Assembly (NCBI GenBank): GCA_052039575.1 | Contig: JBQGEK010000025.1 | Coordinates: 1-64,000 of the forward strand | Reading direction: 5' to 3' | Length of the DNA: 64,000 nucleotides | Source of the DNA: Patulibacter sp052039575 | GTDB lineage: Bacteria > Actinomycetota > Thermoleophilia > Solirubrobacterales > Solirubrobacteraceae | In this document: one piece after another, positions 1 through 7,481 of the stretch | Layout: the number at the start of each line of letters is the position of its first letter | How positions within the stretch are numbered: position 1 is the stretch's first letter | Position numbers and translations under genes: made by a program | Notes under the pieces: generated by a model | What the model was told of the DNA's origin: nothing | Database searches by the model: none | Seen by the model: only the letters and a program-made list of their open reading frames with translations

Positions 1-4
1 CGAC

Positions 5-1048
5 ATGGAACTCGGACTCGCCACCTTCGCCGACCTCGGACGTGACCCGAAGAGCGGGCAGCTGATCACGCCCGAACAACGGTTCGCCAACCTGCTGGAG
101 GAGGTCGAGCTGGCCGAGCAGGTCGGTCTCGACGTCTTCGCGCTCGGCGAGCACCACCGTCCGGACTACGCCGTGTCGGCCCCGCCGGTTGCGCTCGCCG
201 CGGCCGCCGCGCGAACCGAGAAGATCCGGCTGTCGAGTGCGGTCACCGTGCTCAGCTCCGAGGATCCCGTGCGCGTCTTCCAGCAGTTCGCGACGCTCGA
301 CCTGATCTCCCACGGACGCGCCGAGATCCTCGCCGGTCGCGGCTCGTTCACCGAGTCGTTCCCGCTGTTCGGCTACGACCTCAAGGACTACGACGAGCTG
401 TTCGAGGAGAAGCTGCTGCTCCTGCTGCAGATCCGCGAGCACGAGCGGGTCACGTGGTCCGGCTCGTTCCGCGCGCCGCTCGAGGATCAGGGGATCTACC
501 CGCGTCCGGTCCAGGATCCGCTGCCGGTCTGGATCGGCGTGGGCGGCACCCCTAAGTCGATCGCCCGCGCCGGGTACCTCGGCCTGCCGCTGACGATCGC
601 GATCCTCAGCGGGCAGCCCGAGAGCTTCGTGCCGCACGTCGACCTGTACCGGCGGGCCGCGGAGCAGGCCGGACACGATCCCTCGTTGCTGCAGCTGGCG
701 ATCAACACCCACGGCTACGTCGCGGCAACGTCGAAGCAGGCCGGCGACGAGCTGTACCCGGCGTACGCGCCGATGATGAACCAGATCGGACGCGAGCGCG
801 GGTGGCCGCCGATGACCCGCCAGGCGTTCGACGCCCAGCGCTCCGGGACCGGCGCGCTCGGCGTCGGATCGCCCGAGGAGCTGGTCGAGAAGATCCTCCA
901 CCAGCACGAGCTGTTCGGCAACACGCGCTACATCGCGCAGTTCTCGCTCGGCGGGATGCCGCACGACCTCGTGCTGAAGGCGACCGAGATCTTCGGCACC
1001 CAGGTCGCCCCCGAGGTCCGCAAGGAGGTCGCGCGCCGCGAGGCGTGA
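5..1048 (+). CDS. LLM-class flavin-dependent oxidoreductase
   Basis: A 347-residue luciferase-like (alpha/beta-barrel) monooxygenase homologue. The N-terminus (MELGLATFADLG), the GEHHRPDYAVSAPP segment near residue 48, the stretch GRGSFTESFPLFGYDL near residue 110 and the PVWIGVGGTPKS segment near residue 175 match the Atu2307/SP_0267-type LLM subfamily, which binds FMN or a related flavin. The substrate is unknown. The ATG lies four bases into the window, so upstream context cannot be seen, but the protein begins at the usual first barrel strand and looks complete. The next gene follows after 28 bases with its own promoter-like hexamer, so co-transcription is uncertain. Confidence 0.85.
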   Translation: MELGLATFADLGRDPKSGQLITPEQRFANLLEEVELAEQVGLDVFALGEHHRPDYAVSAPPVALAAAAARTEKIRLSSAVTVLSSEDPVRVFQQFATLDLISHGRAEILAGRGSFTESFPLFGYDLKDYDELFEEKLLLLLQIREHERVTWSGSFRAPLEDQGIYPRPVQDPLPVWIGVGGTPKSIARAGYLGLPLTIAILSGQPESFVPHVDLYRRAAEQAGHDPSLLQLAINTHGYVAATSKQAGDELYPAYAPMMNQIGRERGWPPMTRQAFDAQRSGTGALGVGSPEELVEKILHQHELFGNTRYIAQFSLGGMPHDLVLKATEIFGTQVAPEVRKEVARREA

Positions 1049-1064
1049 CCCGCGGGCGACCGAC

Positions 1065-1070
1065 TACCCT
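1065..1070 (+). promoter_or_regulatory. putative -10 element, leaderless type
   Basis: TACCCT ends six bases before the GTG start at 1077. This spacing would put the transcription start at or next to the start codon. The same arrangement recurs through the window. Confidence 0.4.
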
Positions 1071-1076
1071 GCTGCG

Positions 1077-1943
1077 GTGACTTCGACCGAGAACGGGTTC
1101 ACGATCGCCGTCAGCGAGCAGGATGGCGAGCAGCTCGCGTCCGAGGTGCTCGACGGCGCGCGGAAGCTGCCCATCGTCTGCCTGTCGTCCCGGCCGGGCG
1201 AGGACGTACCCGCGTTCGACCCGCAGACCGTGCGCCGAGCGGTCGGAGACAAGGCGATCCTGCGCGGCGTGCGGACGGGCCCGGCGACCCGCTACCTGGA
1301 CGACCTGCTTCCCGAGCACTTCGGCGTCTTCGGGGGCGCGGCTCGGATCTGGTGGCCCGGGATCGACGAGTACGACAACCCGCGGCGGCATCCCCTGATC
1401 CTCGACAAGCAGGGCCGCTACGGGACCCGTGCGCTCGAGCTGCTCGTCGAGGGCTTCGAGGCCGGTGCGCCCCGGTACGACAAGCGACGCCGAGACCTGC
1501 TGCGCGCGCCGCGGGCGGCCGAGCCGGAGCGGTTGGTCGGCCTGGCGATCCCCGACGCTGTGGTCCGCGACCGCACCCGGGCGCATCACCTGCTGATCGT
1601 CGCGGCCTGGCTGGCCCGCGATCACGACGCCGGCCGCCGGGACCGCCCGATGGGACCGCTGGCGATCGGCGAGCGCTACCTGGCGTCGCTCGGGGCGGTG
1701 CGTGATCGGATCGACGCGCCGGCGATGGCCGTGTTGGCCGCGCGGATCGCGTCGGGCAAGCCGGGGGAGGCCGACGACTTGCGCGTCGGGGCCGAGCTGG
1801 ACGACGACGGCACCCAGGTCATCCGCGAGGACGACGAGGCGCTCGGCTGGTCGTGCCGGATCCCGAACGTCGACGGTGCGCGGCTGCGCTGGTGGACGCG
1901 CGAGGACGGGGCGGTCGAGCTGCGCGACGTGGTGCTCGGCTAG
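1077..1943 (+). CDS. hypothetical protein with GGAARIWWPGI motif
   Basis: A 288-residue soluble protein whose family I do not recognise. It has no signal peptide or membrane segment. The most distinctive element is GGAARIWWPGI near residue 85, after a DDLLPEHFGVF segment. Such an aromatic, glycine-rich motif looks like a conserved fold element rather than low complexity. The middle (residues 130-200) is rich in Arg, Asp and Ala and probably helical. The GTG start is chosen because a TACCCT hexamer lies six bases upstream. It faces RNase D, which is encoded on the opposite strand, across a 57-base gap. No function is assigned. Confidence 0.7.
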   Translation: MTSTENGFTIAVSEQDGEQLASEVLDGARKLPIVCLSSRPGEDVPAFDPQTVRRAVGDKAILRGVRTGPATRYLDDLLPEHFGVFGGAARIWWPGIDEYDNPRRHPLILDKQGRYGTRALELLVEGFEAGAPRYDKRRRDLLRAPRAAEPERLVGLAIPDAVVRDRTRAHHLLIVAAWLARDHDAGRRDRPMGPLAIGERYLASLGAVRDRIDAPAMAVLAARIASGKPGEADDLRVGAELDDDGTQVIREDDEALGWSCRIPNVDGARLRWWTREDGAVELRDVVLG

Positions 1944-2000
1944 TTCACGAGCCCGAGGCTGCGCCGGCCACCGGTGGAGGACCCGAGCCGATACGGCCGG

Positions 2001-3170
2001 TCAGCGCTCGGCGACGACACGCCGATGCTCGTCGACGCGCAGCCGCAACTCGCCGTTGAGCAGCGCCAGGATGTCCTGGCCAACCAGCTCGCCGCGCCAG
2101 CCGTGGACCGTGCGGACGTCGGGCGTCGGGGTGCCGTCGCGCCACGACGCGATCACGCGCTGCAGGTCGGCGCGGCTGGCAAGCAGCTCGTAGGCGAGAT
2201 GCTCCTCGTTGGCCCGGGTGCGAACCAGCGTCTCGGTCAGCGCGATCAGCTCCGGATCGACGGGATCCTGGCGCGGGGTCCGCTCGCGCGTGACCGGGAT
2301 CGGCTCGGCGTCGCGTCCCTCGGCGATCGCCTTCAGCAGTCGGTCGCCCCGGCGGTGCAGGGTCGCCTCGTTGATCCCGCGGATCTGCTTCAACCGGTCG
2401 CGTGTGCGGGGGCGGCGCTTGGCCAGCTCGACCAGCGTCTGATCCTGGAGCACCGTCGACGGTGGCCGATCCGCGTCGGCGGCCTCCTGCTCGCGCCACT
2501 GGAGCAGCCGGAACGCGACCGCGCGCTGGCCCGGGTCGAGGCTGTCGACGCGCGACAGCTTGCTGAAGAGCACCTCGGGATCACGGCTGTCGTCGACCAG
2601 CTCCAGCGCCCGGCACTCCTCGATCGCCCAGTCCAGGCGCCCCAGGTCGACCAGCTGGTTCTGGATCGCGACGGACAGCTGGAGTAGGTGCTGGACGTCC
2701 TCTGCGGCGTAGCGTCGCTGCTCCTCGCTGAGCGGCCGCTGCTCCCACCGGGTGAAGCTCGCGGACTTCTGCAGGTTGACCTTGAGCATCTCCCGCAGCA
2801 GCGCGTCGTAGCCCATCTGCGCCCGGAGGCCGGCGAAGCCCGCCGCGAGCTGGGTGTCGAAGATGTTGTGGATCTCGGTGTTCCAGCTGCGCTTGAGCAG
2901 CGCGACGTCCTGGCGTGCCGCGTGCAGCACGATCTCGATCCCCGGGTCGGCGAGCACCTCGGCCAGGGGCGTCGGGTCGAACTCGTCGACCAGCGGATCG
3001 AGCAACTCGATCCGGATTCCCTGCGACGGCGTGTCGACCGCGACCTGTGCCAGGCAGAGCAGCGGCCGATAGCGGCCCTCGCCGACGAACTCGGTATCGA
3101 TCCCGAGCCGCCCGTACTCCCGGGCGGCCTCGGCGAGTTCCTGGACGACGGTGTCGGCTGCGGTAGGCAC
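2001..3170 (-). CDS. rnd: ribonuclease D
   Basis: A 3'-5' exoribonuclease of the DEDDy family (389 residues, usual length). Exo motif I is DTEFVGE near residue 25, motif II is around HNIFDTQLA near residue 101, and motif III is YAAEDVQHLL near residue 155 with the catalytic Tyr and Asp. An HRDC domain follows (about residues 210-285, FRLLQWREQEA to RGINEATLHRRG) and a second HRDC-like segment closes the protein. RNase D trims the 3' ends of tRNAs and other small RNAs. The GTG start at 3170 is supported by a TAGGCT hexamer eight bases upstream (3179-3184). The gene appears to stand alone as a transcription unit. Confidence 0.93.
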   Translation of the reverse strand: MPTAADTVVQELAEAAREYGRLGIDTEFVGEGRYRPLLCLAQVAVDTPSQGIRIELLDPLVDEFDPTPLAEVLADPGIEIVLHAARQDVALLKRSWNTEIHNIFDTQLAAGFAGLRAQMGYDALLREMLKVNLQKSASFTRWEQRPLSEEQRRYAAEDVQHLLQLSVAIQNQLVDLGRLDWAIEECRALELVDDSRDPEVLFSKLSRVDSLDPGQRAVAFRLLQWREQEAADADRPPSTVLQDQTLVELAKRRPRTRDRLKQIRGINEATLHRRGDRLLKAIAEGRDAEPIPVTRERTPRQDPVDPELIALTETLVRTRANEEHLAYELLASRADLQRVIASWRDGTPTPDVRTVHGWRGELVGQDILALLNGELRLRVDEHRRVVAER

Positions 3171-3178
3171 GTGGCGTC

Positions 3179-3184
3179 AGCCTA
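3179..3184 (-). promoter_or_regulatory. putative -10 element of rnd, leaderless type
   Basis: On the minus strand this reads TAGGCT, eight bases before the GTG start of rnd at 3170. Confidence 0.4.
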
Positions 3185-3268
3185 TCCGGGGGCGCGGACT
3201 ACGGCCGAGCGCCCCGTTGCCGCCGTACGCGGGACCTTCGTCCGTCGGATGCGCGGTCAGCGGCCGTC

Positions 3269-3634
3269 CTACGGCCGGCGGGAGCGGGTCCGCCGCGACG
3301 TCGCCGGGGTGCCGCTGGCGTGCTCCGGTCGTTGGTCCCGCTCACCGTCGAGGTCCCGGGCGGCGTCCTCGAGCTGCTCCGGCGTGGCCTCGTCCGGCCA
3401 CACGCCGTAGCGGTCGAAGAAGTCCCGGGCGTTGAACTCCGCGTCGCGGTCCTTCTCGCTCGCCAGTCCGATCCGGTGGATCCGGTTGGAGACGATCACG
3501 CCGAGCGCACCGCCGATCATCAGCGCGAATCCCTCGATCCCGACGATGTCGGGACTGATCACGAGCATCGCGAAGGCGACGACGATCAGGATCAGCGGGA
3601 ACCAGAAGCGGACGAGCCGGACCGGGGTGAACAC
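3269..3634 (-). CDS. small membrane protein, hypothetical
   Basis: A 121-residue protein of unknown family. Two hydrophobic segments lie near the N-terminus (about residues 9-27, FWFPLILIVVAFAMLVI, and 33-50, IEGFALMIGGALGVIV). A charged cytoplasmic tail follows that contains ARDFFDRYGVWPDEATPEQ and ends in a disordered Arg/Ser/Thr-rich stretch. The topology is probably two-pass with both ends cytoplasmic. It lies between gluQRS and rnd on the same strand with gaps of about 90-100 bases, so it may or may not be co-transcribed. The GTG start is the first in frame; an AGG triplet lies very close to it. Confidence 0.65.
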   Translation of the reverse strand: MFTPVRLVRFWFPLILIVVAFAMLVISPDIVGIEGFALMIGGALGVIVSNRIHRIGLASEKDRDAEFNARDFFDRYGVWPDEATPEQLEDAARDLDGERDQRPEHASGTPATSRRTRSRRP

Positions 3635-3720
3635 CCTCCGATCATCTCACCATCGCGGGGACCCGCGCTTGGGGGCATCGCGGTGTCGGGGAGCGAGTGC
3701 CGACGCGACCGCGACGGTGG

Positions 3721-4662
3721 TCAGCTCGTCGGTCGGAGCGGAGCGGCGTCGGGGTCCCAGACGGTGGCGGTGCGACCGGCCAGCTGCTCGAGCGAGAACC
3801 GCTCGATCAGCTCGGCCGGCGTCGGCTGCTCGTCCTCGGCGCACAGGCCGAGGCTGGAGGCGAGCCGACCGCGGACCTCGTCCGGGCTCTCGCCCAGCGC
3901 ACGCCGGTCGGCGAGCGTCACGGCTCCGTCGCGCTTGGCCAGCCGCCGGCCGTCGGGTCCGAGCACCAGCGGCACGTGGACGTAGCCGACCGGCGGCAGT
4001 CCGAGCCGATCGGCGAGCCACGCCTGGCGGGGGGCGCTGCCGGCCAGGTCGTCGCCGCGGACGACCTCGCCGATCCGCTGCCAGCCGTCGTCGACCACCA
4101 CCGCCAGGTTGTAGGCGAAGGTCCCGTCGCCGCGCTGGACGACGAAGTCGTCGACCACGCGCCGGATCGGGCCGAGCAGCGCGTCGTCGACGGTCACCGA
4201 TTCCGCCGCCGCGCGCACCCGCAGCGCCGGAGGCCGGCCCGTGGTGCGGGCCTTCTCCGCGCGACCTGCGGCGTCGAGCTGCGCGCAGGTCCCGGGGTAG
4301 GCGTCGTCGGGTGCGTCGCTGTGGGCCGCGCTGGCCGCCTCGCGGATCTCGGCCCGCGTGCACCAGCAGGGGTAGAGCAGGTCGGCGGCCTCGAGCCGGG
4401 CCAGGGCGTCGGCGTAGGCGCCGTCGCGAGTCGATTGCCGGAGCGGCTCGCCGTCCCAGTCGATCCCGCTCGCCTGCAGGTCCGCGAGCTGTCCGGCCGC
4501 GTGCTCGGGGCGGCTGCGACCCCGGTCGAGGTCCTCGATCCGCAGCAGGAAGCTGGCGTCGTCGTGGCGGGCGCGAAGCCAGGCGACCAGCGCGGTCCGC
4601 AGGTTGCCGAGGTGCAGCGGGCCGGTGGGGCTGGGCGCGAAGCGACCGGAACGCGGGGCCAT
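3721..4662 (-). CDS. gluQ: glutamyl-Q tRNA(Asp) synthetase
   Basis: A truncated glutamyl-tRNA synthetase paralogue (313 residues from this start) that attaches glutamate to the queuosine base of tRNA-Asp. It has the class I signature GRFAPSPTGPLHLGNLRTA at the N-terminus and a degenerate KMSKS loop, LAKRDGAVTL, near residue 245. The zinc-binding segment begins CWCTR near residue 100 and ends with Y and C about 20 residues later, as in GluQRS. The anticodon-binding domain of GltX is absent, as expected. I use ATG 4662 rather than GTG 4668 because TACGGT (4669-4674) ends six bases before 4662 and would abut 4668. Confidence 0.9.
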   Translation of the reverse strand: MAPRSGRFAPSPTGPLHLGNLRTALVAWLRARHDDASFLLRIEDLDRGRSRPEHAAGQLADLQASGIDWDGEPLRQSTRDGAYADALARLEAADLLYPCWCTRAEIREAASAAHSDAPDDAYPGTCAQLDAAGRAEKARTTGRPPALRVRAAAESVTVDDALLGPIRRVVDDFVVQRGDGTFAYNLAVVVDDGWQRIGEVVRGDDLAGSAPRQAWLADRLGLPPVGYVHVPLVLGPDGRRLAKRDGAVTLADRRALGESPDEVRGRLASSLGLCAEDEQPTPAELIERFSLEQLAGRTATVWDPDAAPLRPTS

Positions 4663-4668
4663 CGGCAC

Positions 4669-4674
4669 ACCGTA
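4669..4674 (-). promoter_or_regulatory. putative -10 element of gluQ, leaderless type
   Basis: Reads TACGGT on the minus strand, six bases before ATG 4662. It is paired divergently with the hexamer at 4712-4717, so this 60-base gap probably holds two back-to-back promoters. Confidence 0.4.
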
Positions 4675-4711
4675 GCGACGGCCCGCGGTGCAGAAGGTCG
4701 CGGGGCCTGCG

Positions 4712-4717
4712 TATGCT
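4712..4717 (+). promoter_or_regulatory. putative -10 element, leaderless type
   Basis: TATGCT, seven bases before ATG 4725 of the zinc-motif protein. Confidence 0.4.
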
Positions 4718-4724
4718 CGCCGGA

Positions 4725-5123
4725 ATGGCGACGAAGCAGTTCAGCAAGCGTGGAGCGCAGGCGCGGGGGATCAGCGACGACGCTCCCGCTGAGGTCGGGC
4801 CGTGCGGTCCGTGCCGCGGGACGGGCAAGCTGCTGTCGAGTGCCGCGACCGGCCCCGAGCTCGGCGAGCAGCACACCGTGACCTGCCCGTGGTGCGACGG
4901 AACCGGCACGAGGATTCCCGACCGTGACGCCCAGGAGCACCCGGCGGAGACGCCGCCGGTCCTGACCGAGGCGCAGCTGGAGGAGCGAAAGGCGGCGCTC
5001 GCTGCTCAGGCGAAGGCCCGGCCGCGCAAGCCGGCAGCGAAGAAGCCCGCCACCAAGAAGCCCGCAGCGAAGAAGGCACCCGCCAAGAAGGCCGCCGCGA
5101 AGAAGAAGCCCGCGGCCGAGTAG
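4725..5123 (+). CDS. DnaJ-like zinc-motif protein with Lys/Ala-rich tail
   Basis: A 132-residue protein. Residues 27-64 carry two CxxCxGxG motifs, CGPCRGTG (C27, C30) and CPWCDGTG (C54, C57), the signature of the DnaJ cysteine-rich zinc domain, here reduced to one pair. From about residue 97 the sequence is built from PAAKK/PATKK-type repeats, as in histone H1-like and HupB tails, which bind DNA or RNA non-specifically. A nucleic-acid-associated zinc protein is plausible, but the function is unknown. ATG 4725 is preferred over ATG 4713 because the latter overlaps the TATGCT hexamer. It converges on the gene at 5140. Confidence 0.75.
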   Translation: MATKQFSKRGAQARGISDDAPAEVGPCGPCRGTGKLLSSAATGPELGEQHTVTCPWCDGTGTRIPDRDAQEHPAETPPVLTEAQLEERKAALAAQAKARPRKPAAKKPATKKPAAKKAPAKKAAAKKKPAAE

Positions 5124-5139
5124 ATCCGCGGAGTTCCGC

Positions 5140-5562
5140 TTAGTTCTGGGCGGAGGTGCCGCCGCTGAGCGGCTCGCGCTCGGCGACCTTCAGCTCGACC
5201 AGGGTCTTCTCGGCGCCGCGCAGGCGCAGCTCGAACGTCCCCGGCCGCGCCGCCACGATTCGGAACACGCTGGGCACGCCGCCGGCGATTCCCTGCTCGA
5301 AGCCGAACGCATCGAGCTCCAGCACGTCGGATTCCTCCGGCGTGAAGCTGAGCACGATCATGTCGCCGACCCGGGCCTCGATGGGGCCGTCGTGCGGCAA
5401 CTTCGCCTCGACCGACTTCGTCGCGGCGAAGGTCGCCGGCGGGAGCGGGGTGGTGGTCCCGGTGCGCCCGGCGCTGTTGTCGCGGTCGGACGACGAGACG
5501 ACGATCGCGGTCAGCAGTCCGACGACCAGGGCGATCAGGAAGACAAGGCGAAACGCCAGCAT
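5140..5562 (-). CDS. membrane-anchored small protein, hypothetical
   Basis: A 140-residue protein with one N-terminal hydrophobic segment (MLAFRLVFLIALVVGLLTA) that would act as a signal anchor, followed by a Ser/Thr/Gly linker. The exported domain (about residues 45-130) seems to be mostly beta strands, with IEARVGDMIVLSFTPEES and FRIVAARPGTFELRLRG. This strand pattern recalls cupredoxin-like or immunoglobulin-like exported domains, but no copper ligands are visible, so I assign no function. It converges with the preceding gene (16-base gap). Confidence 0.65.
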   Translation of the reverse strand: MLAFRLVFLIALVVGLLTAIVVSSSDRDNSAGRTGTTTPLPPATFAATKSVEAKLPHDGPIEARVGDMIVLSFTPEESDVLELDAFGFEQGIAGGVPSVFRIVAARPGTFELRLRGAEKTLVELKVAEREPLSGGTSAQN

Positions 5563-5746
5563 GTCCCGTCATTCTGGCGCATACGTCGGGGTGGTGGCGC
5601 GGCCTCGCGGGATCAGGGTTGGCGTGGAGGCTCGACGGTGGAGCCGGCTGTCGTCACCGATCGGGCGCTGTTCCGGTCCTGGGGCGGCACGAACTCGCGG
5701 TCGCGCGGGCACCGGCGGGGCACCTACGGTCGGGCCCGGCCCCGTC

Positions 5747-6238
5747 ATGACCGCTTCGCATCCGCCTGCCCTCTCGATCGCCGTCGCGGTGCTGCTCGTC
5801 CTCGTGCTCGTTCCGGCGACGACGATCGACCTTCGCGAGCGGCGAATCCCGAACGCGGTGACCGGCCCCGGGGCGCTCGCGGCGCTGCTGCTCGGTCTCG
5901 CGCTCGACGCGTCGGGTCAAGCCGAGCGCTGCGCGGCGGCACTGGCCGCCGTGGCGTTCCTGCTGGTGGTGCGGGCACCGCGACCGTCCGGACTGGGGCT
6001 CGGCGACGTCAAGCTGGCCGGGGTCCTCGGCCTTTGCCTCGGCGCCCCCGTCGTCGTCGCGCTGCTCGTCGCGTTCGCCGCGGGTGCGCTGGTGGCCGTC
6101 GCCGTTGCGCTCCGCGGCGGACGAGGGGCGCTGCGGACCACGACGGTGCCGTTCGGTCCCTACCTGGCGGGGGGCGGAGCCGTGGCGTTCACGGTCGGGC
6201 AGCCGCTGCTGGCGGCGTACCTGGGCCTGCTGGGGTAG
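5747..6238 (+). CDS. A24-family prepilin peptidase, short form
   Basis: A 163-residue integral membrane aspartic protease of the type IV prepilin/preflagellin peptidase family. The first catalytic Asp lies in TTIDLRERRIPN near residue 27 and the second in GLGLGDVKLAG near residue 85 (GxGD motif). About five to six hydrophobic segments are visible. The N-terminal methylase domain of PilD is missing, as is common in short TadV/CpaA-like enzymes. No pilin or secretion genes are in the window, so substrates must be encoded elsewhere. It lies just upstream of aroC (40-base gap) on the same strand. The start is the first ATG before the hydrophobic N-terminus. Confidence 0.85.
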   Translation: MTASHPPALSIAVAVLLVLVLVPATTIDLRERRIPNAVTGPGALAALLLGLALDASGQAERCAAALAAVAFLLVVRAPRPSGLGLGDVKLAGVLGLCLGAPVVVALLVAFAAGALVAVAVALRGGRGALRTTTVPFGPYLAGGGAVAFTVGQPLLAAYLGLLG

Positions 6239-6262
6239 CGGACGGATCGCGCCGGAGACCCC

Positions 6263-6268
6263 TAGGAT
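6263..6268 (+). promoter_or_regulatory. putative -10 element of aroC
   Basis: TAGGAT, ten bases before the aroC ATG at 6279. It suggests that the shikimate genes can be transcribed independently of the peptidase gene. Confidence 0.35.
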
Positions 6269-6278
6269 TGGGCGCCGT

Positions 6279-7469
6279 ATGGCCTTGACGCTCTCCACCG
6301 CCGGTGAATCCCACGGACCGGGCCTGACGGCGCTCGTGGAGGGCCTGCCCGCCGGGCTCGAGCTCGACCGGGACGCGATGAACCGCGACATGGCCCGCCG
6401 CCAGCTCGGCTTCGGCCGTGGCGGCCGGATGAAGATCGAGACCGACACGGCGGAGGTCAAGTCCGGCGTCCGCCACGGCTACACGCTTGGCGGCCCGGTC
6501 TCGCTGTGGGTCCAGAACCGCGACTACGCCAACTGGGAAGAGCGGATGAACCCGTGGCCCGTCGAGGCCGAGGTGCCGCCGGTCCACATGCCGCGTCCGG
6601 GCCACGCCGACCTCAACGGGGTCTGGAAGTACGGTCACGACGACGTCCGCAACATCCTGGAGCGGGCCTCGGCTCGCGAGACCGCGGCGCGGGTCGCCGG
6701 CGGCGCGCTGGCGAAGGCGTTCCTGCGGGCGATCGGCGTCGAGATCCGCTCGCACGTCACCCAGATCGGGCCGGTCCACGCCAACCCCGAGCTCGCTCCG
6801 ACGACCGCGGCCGACTTCGACGGCGTCGACGACGATCCGGTCCGCTGCCTCGATCCCGACGCGGCGAAGGCGATGGTCAAGCACATCACCGTCGAGCGCA
6901 AGGCGAACGAGTCGATCGGCGGCGCCTACGAGGTGCTGACCTTCGGCCTGCACCCGGGGATCGGGTCGCACGTCTCGTGGCAGGAGCGGCTCGACGGCCG
7001 GCTGGCTCAGGCGATCTGCTCGATCCAGGCCCACAAGGGCGTCGAGTTCGGCGACGGCTTCCGCTTGGCCGAGACGCCCGGGTCGCAGGCCCAGGACGAG
7101 ATCTTCAGCGGCGACGACGCCGAGGACGGCGACCAGCCGACCGGATCGCTGCGCCGCCGCACGAACCACGCCGGCGGCCTCGAAGGCGGGATGACCACCG
7201 GTCAGACCCTGGTCGTCCGAGCCGTGGTCAAGCCGATCCCGACGATCACCAAGCCGCTGCGCTCGGTCGACCTCTCGACCGGCGAGTCCGCGAAGGCGCT
7301 GCGCGAGCGGACCGACAACTGCGTCGTTCCCGCGGCCGGCGTGGTCGGTGAGGCGATGATCGCAATGGTGCTCGCGTCCGGCTACCGCGAGAAGTTCGGC
7401 GGCGACCACATCGACGACGTCCGTGCCGCGATCGCCGCCTACGAGCAGCGCATCGGCTGGCAGCGCTAG
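6279..7469 (+). CDS. aroC: chorismate synthase
   Basis: The last shikimate-pathway step: it removes phosphate from 5-enolpyruvylshikimate-3-phosphate to give chorismate, using reduced FMN. The protein has 396 residues, normal for the long bacterial form. Signatures visible are GESHGPGL near residue 9, GHADLNGVWKYGHDDVRN near residue 109, ERASARETAARVAGG just after it, and RTDNCVVPAAGVVGEA near residue 345. It heads a run with aroKB (12-base gap) and aroQ, giving four shikimate steps in three genes. aroA and aroE are not in the window. Confidence 0.97.
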   Translation: MALTLSTAGESHGPGLTALVEGLPAGLELDRDAMNRDMARRQLGFGRGGRMKIETDTAEVKSGVRHGYTLGGPVSLWVQNRDYANWEERMNPWPVEAEVPPVHMPRPGHADLNGVWKYGHDDVRNILERASARETAARVAGGALAKAFLRAIGVEIRSHVTQIGPVHANPELAPTTAADFDGVDDDPVRCLDPDAAKAMVKHITVERKANESIGGAYEVLTFGLHPGIGSHVSWQERLDGRLAQAICSIQAHKGVEFGDGFRLAETPGSQAQDEIFSGDDAEDGDQPTGSLRRRTNHAGGLEGGMTTGQTLVVRAVVKPIPTITKPLRSVDLSTGESAKALRERTDNCVVPAAGVVGEAMIAMVLASGYREKFGGDHIDDVRAAIAAYEQRIGWQR

Positions 7470-7481
7470 CCCGGCCGAGCG

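Noticed and set aside
3432..4712. Plus-strand extension of the zinc-motif protein to 563 residues
   Set aside because: The extension is antisense to gluQ and the small membrane protein, and it is Arg/Ala/Pro low complexity.
5030..5122. Repeated AAGAAGCCCGC-type units as possible DNA repeats
   Set aside because: They encode the Lys/Ala/Pro tail of the protein and show no independent spacer structure, so not CRISPR or an intergenic repeat.
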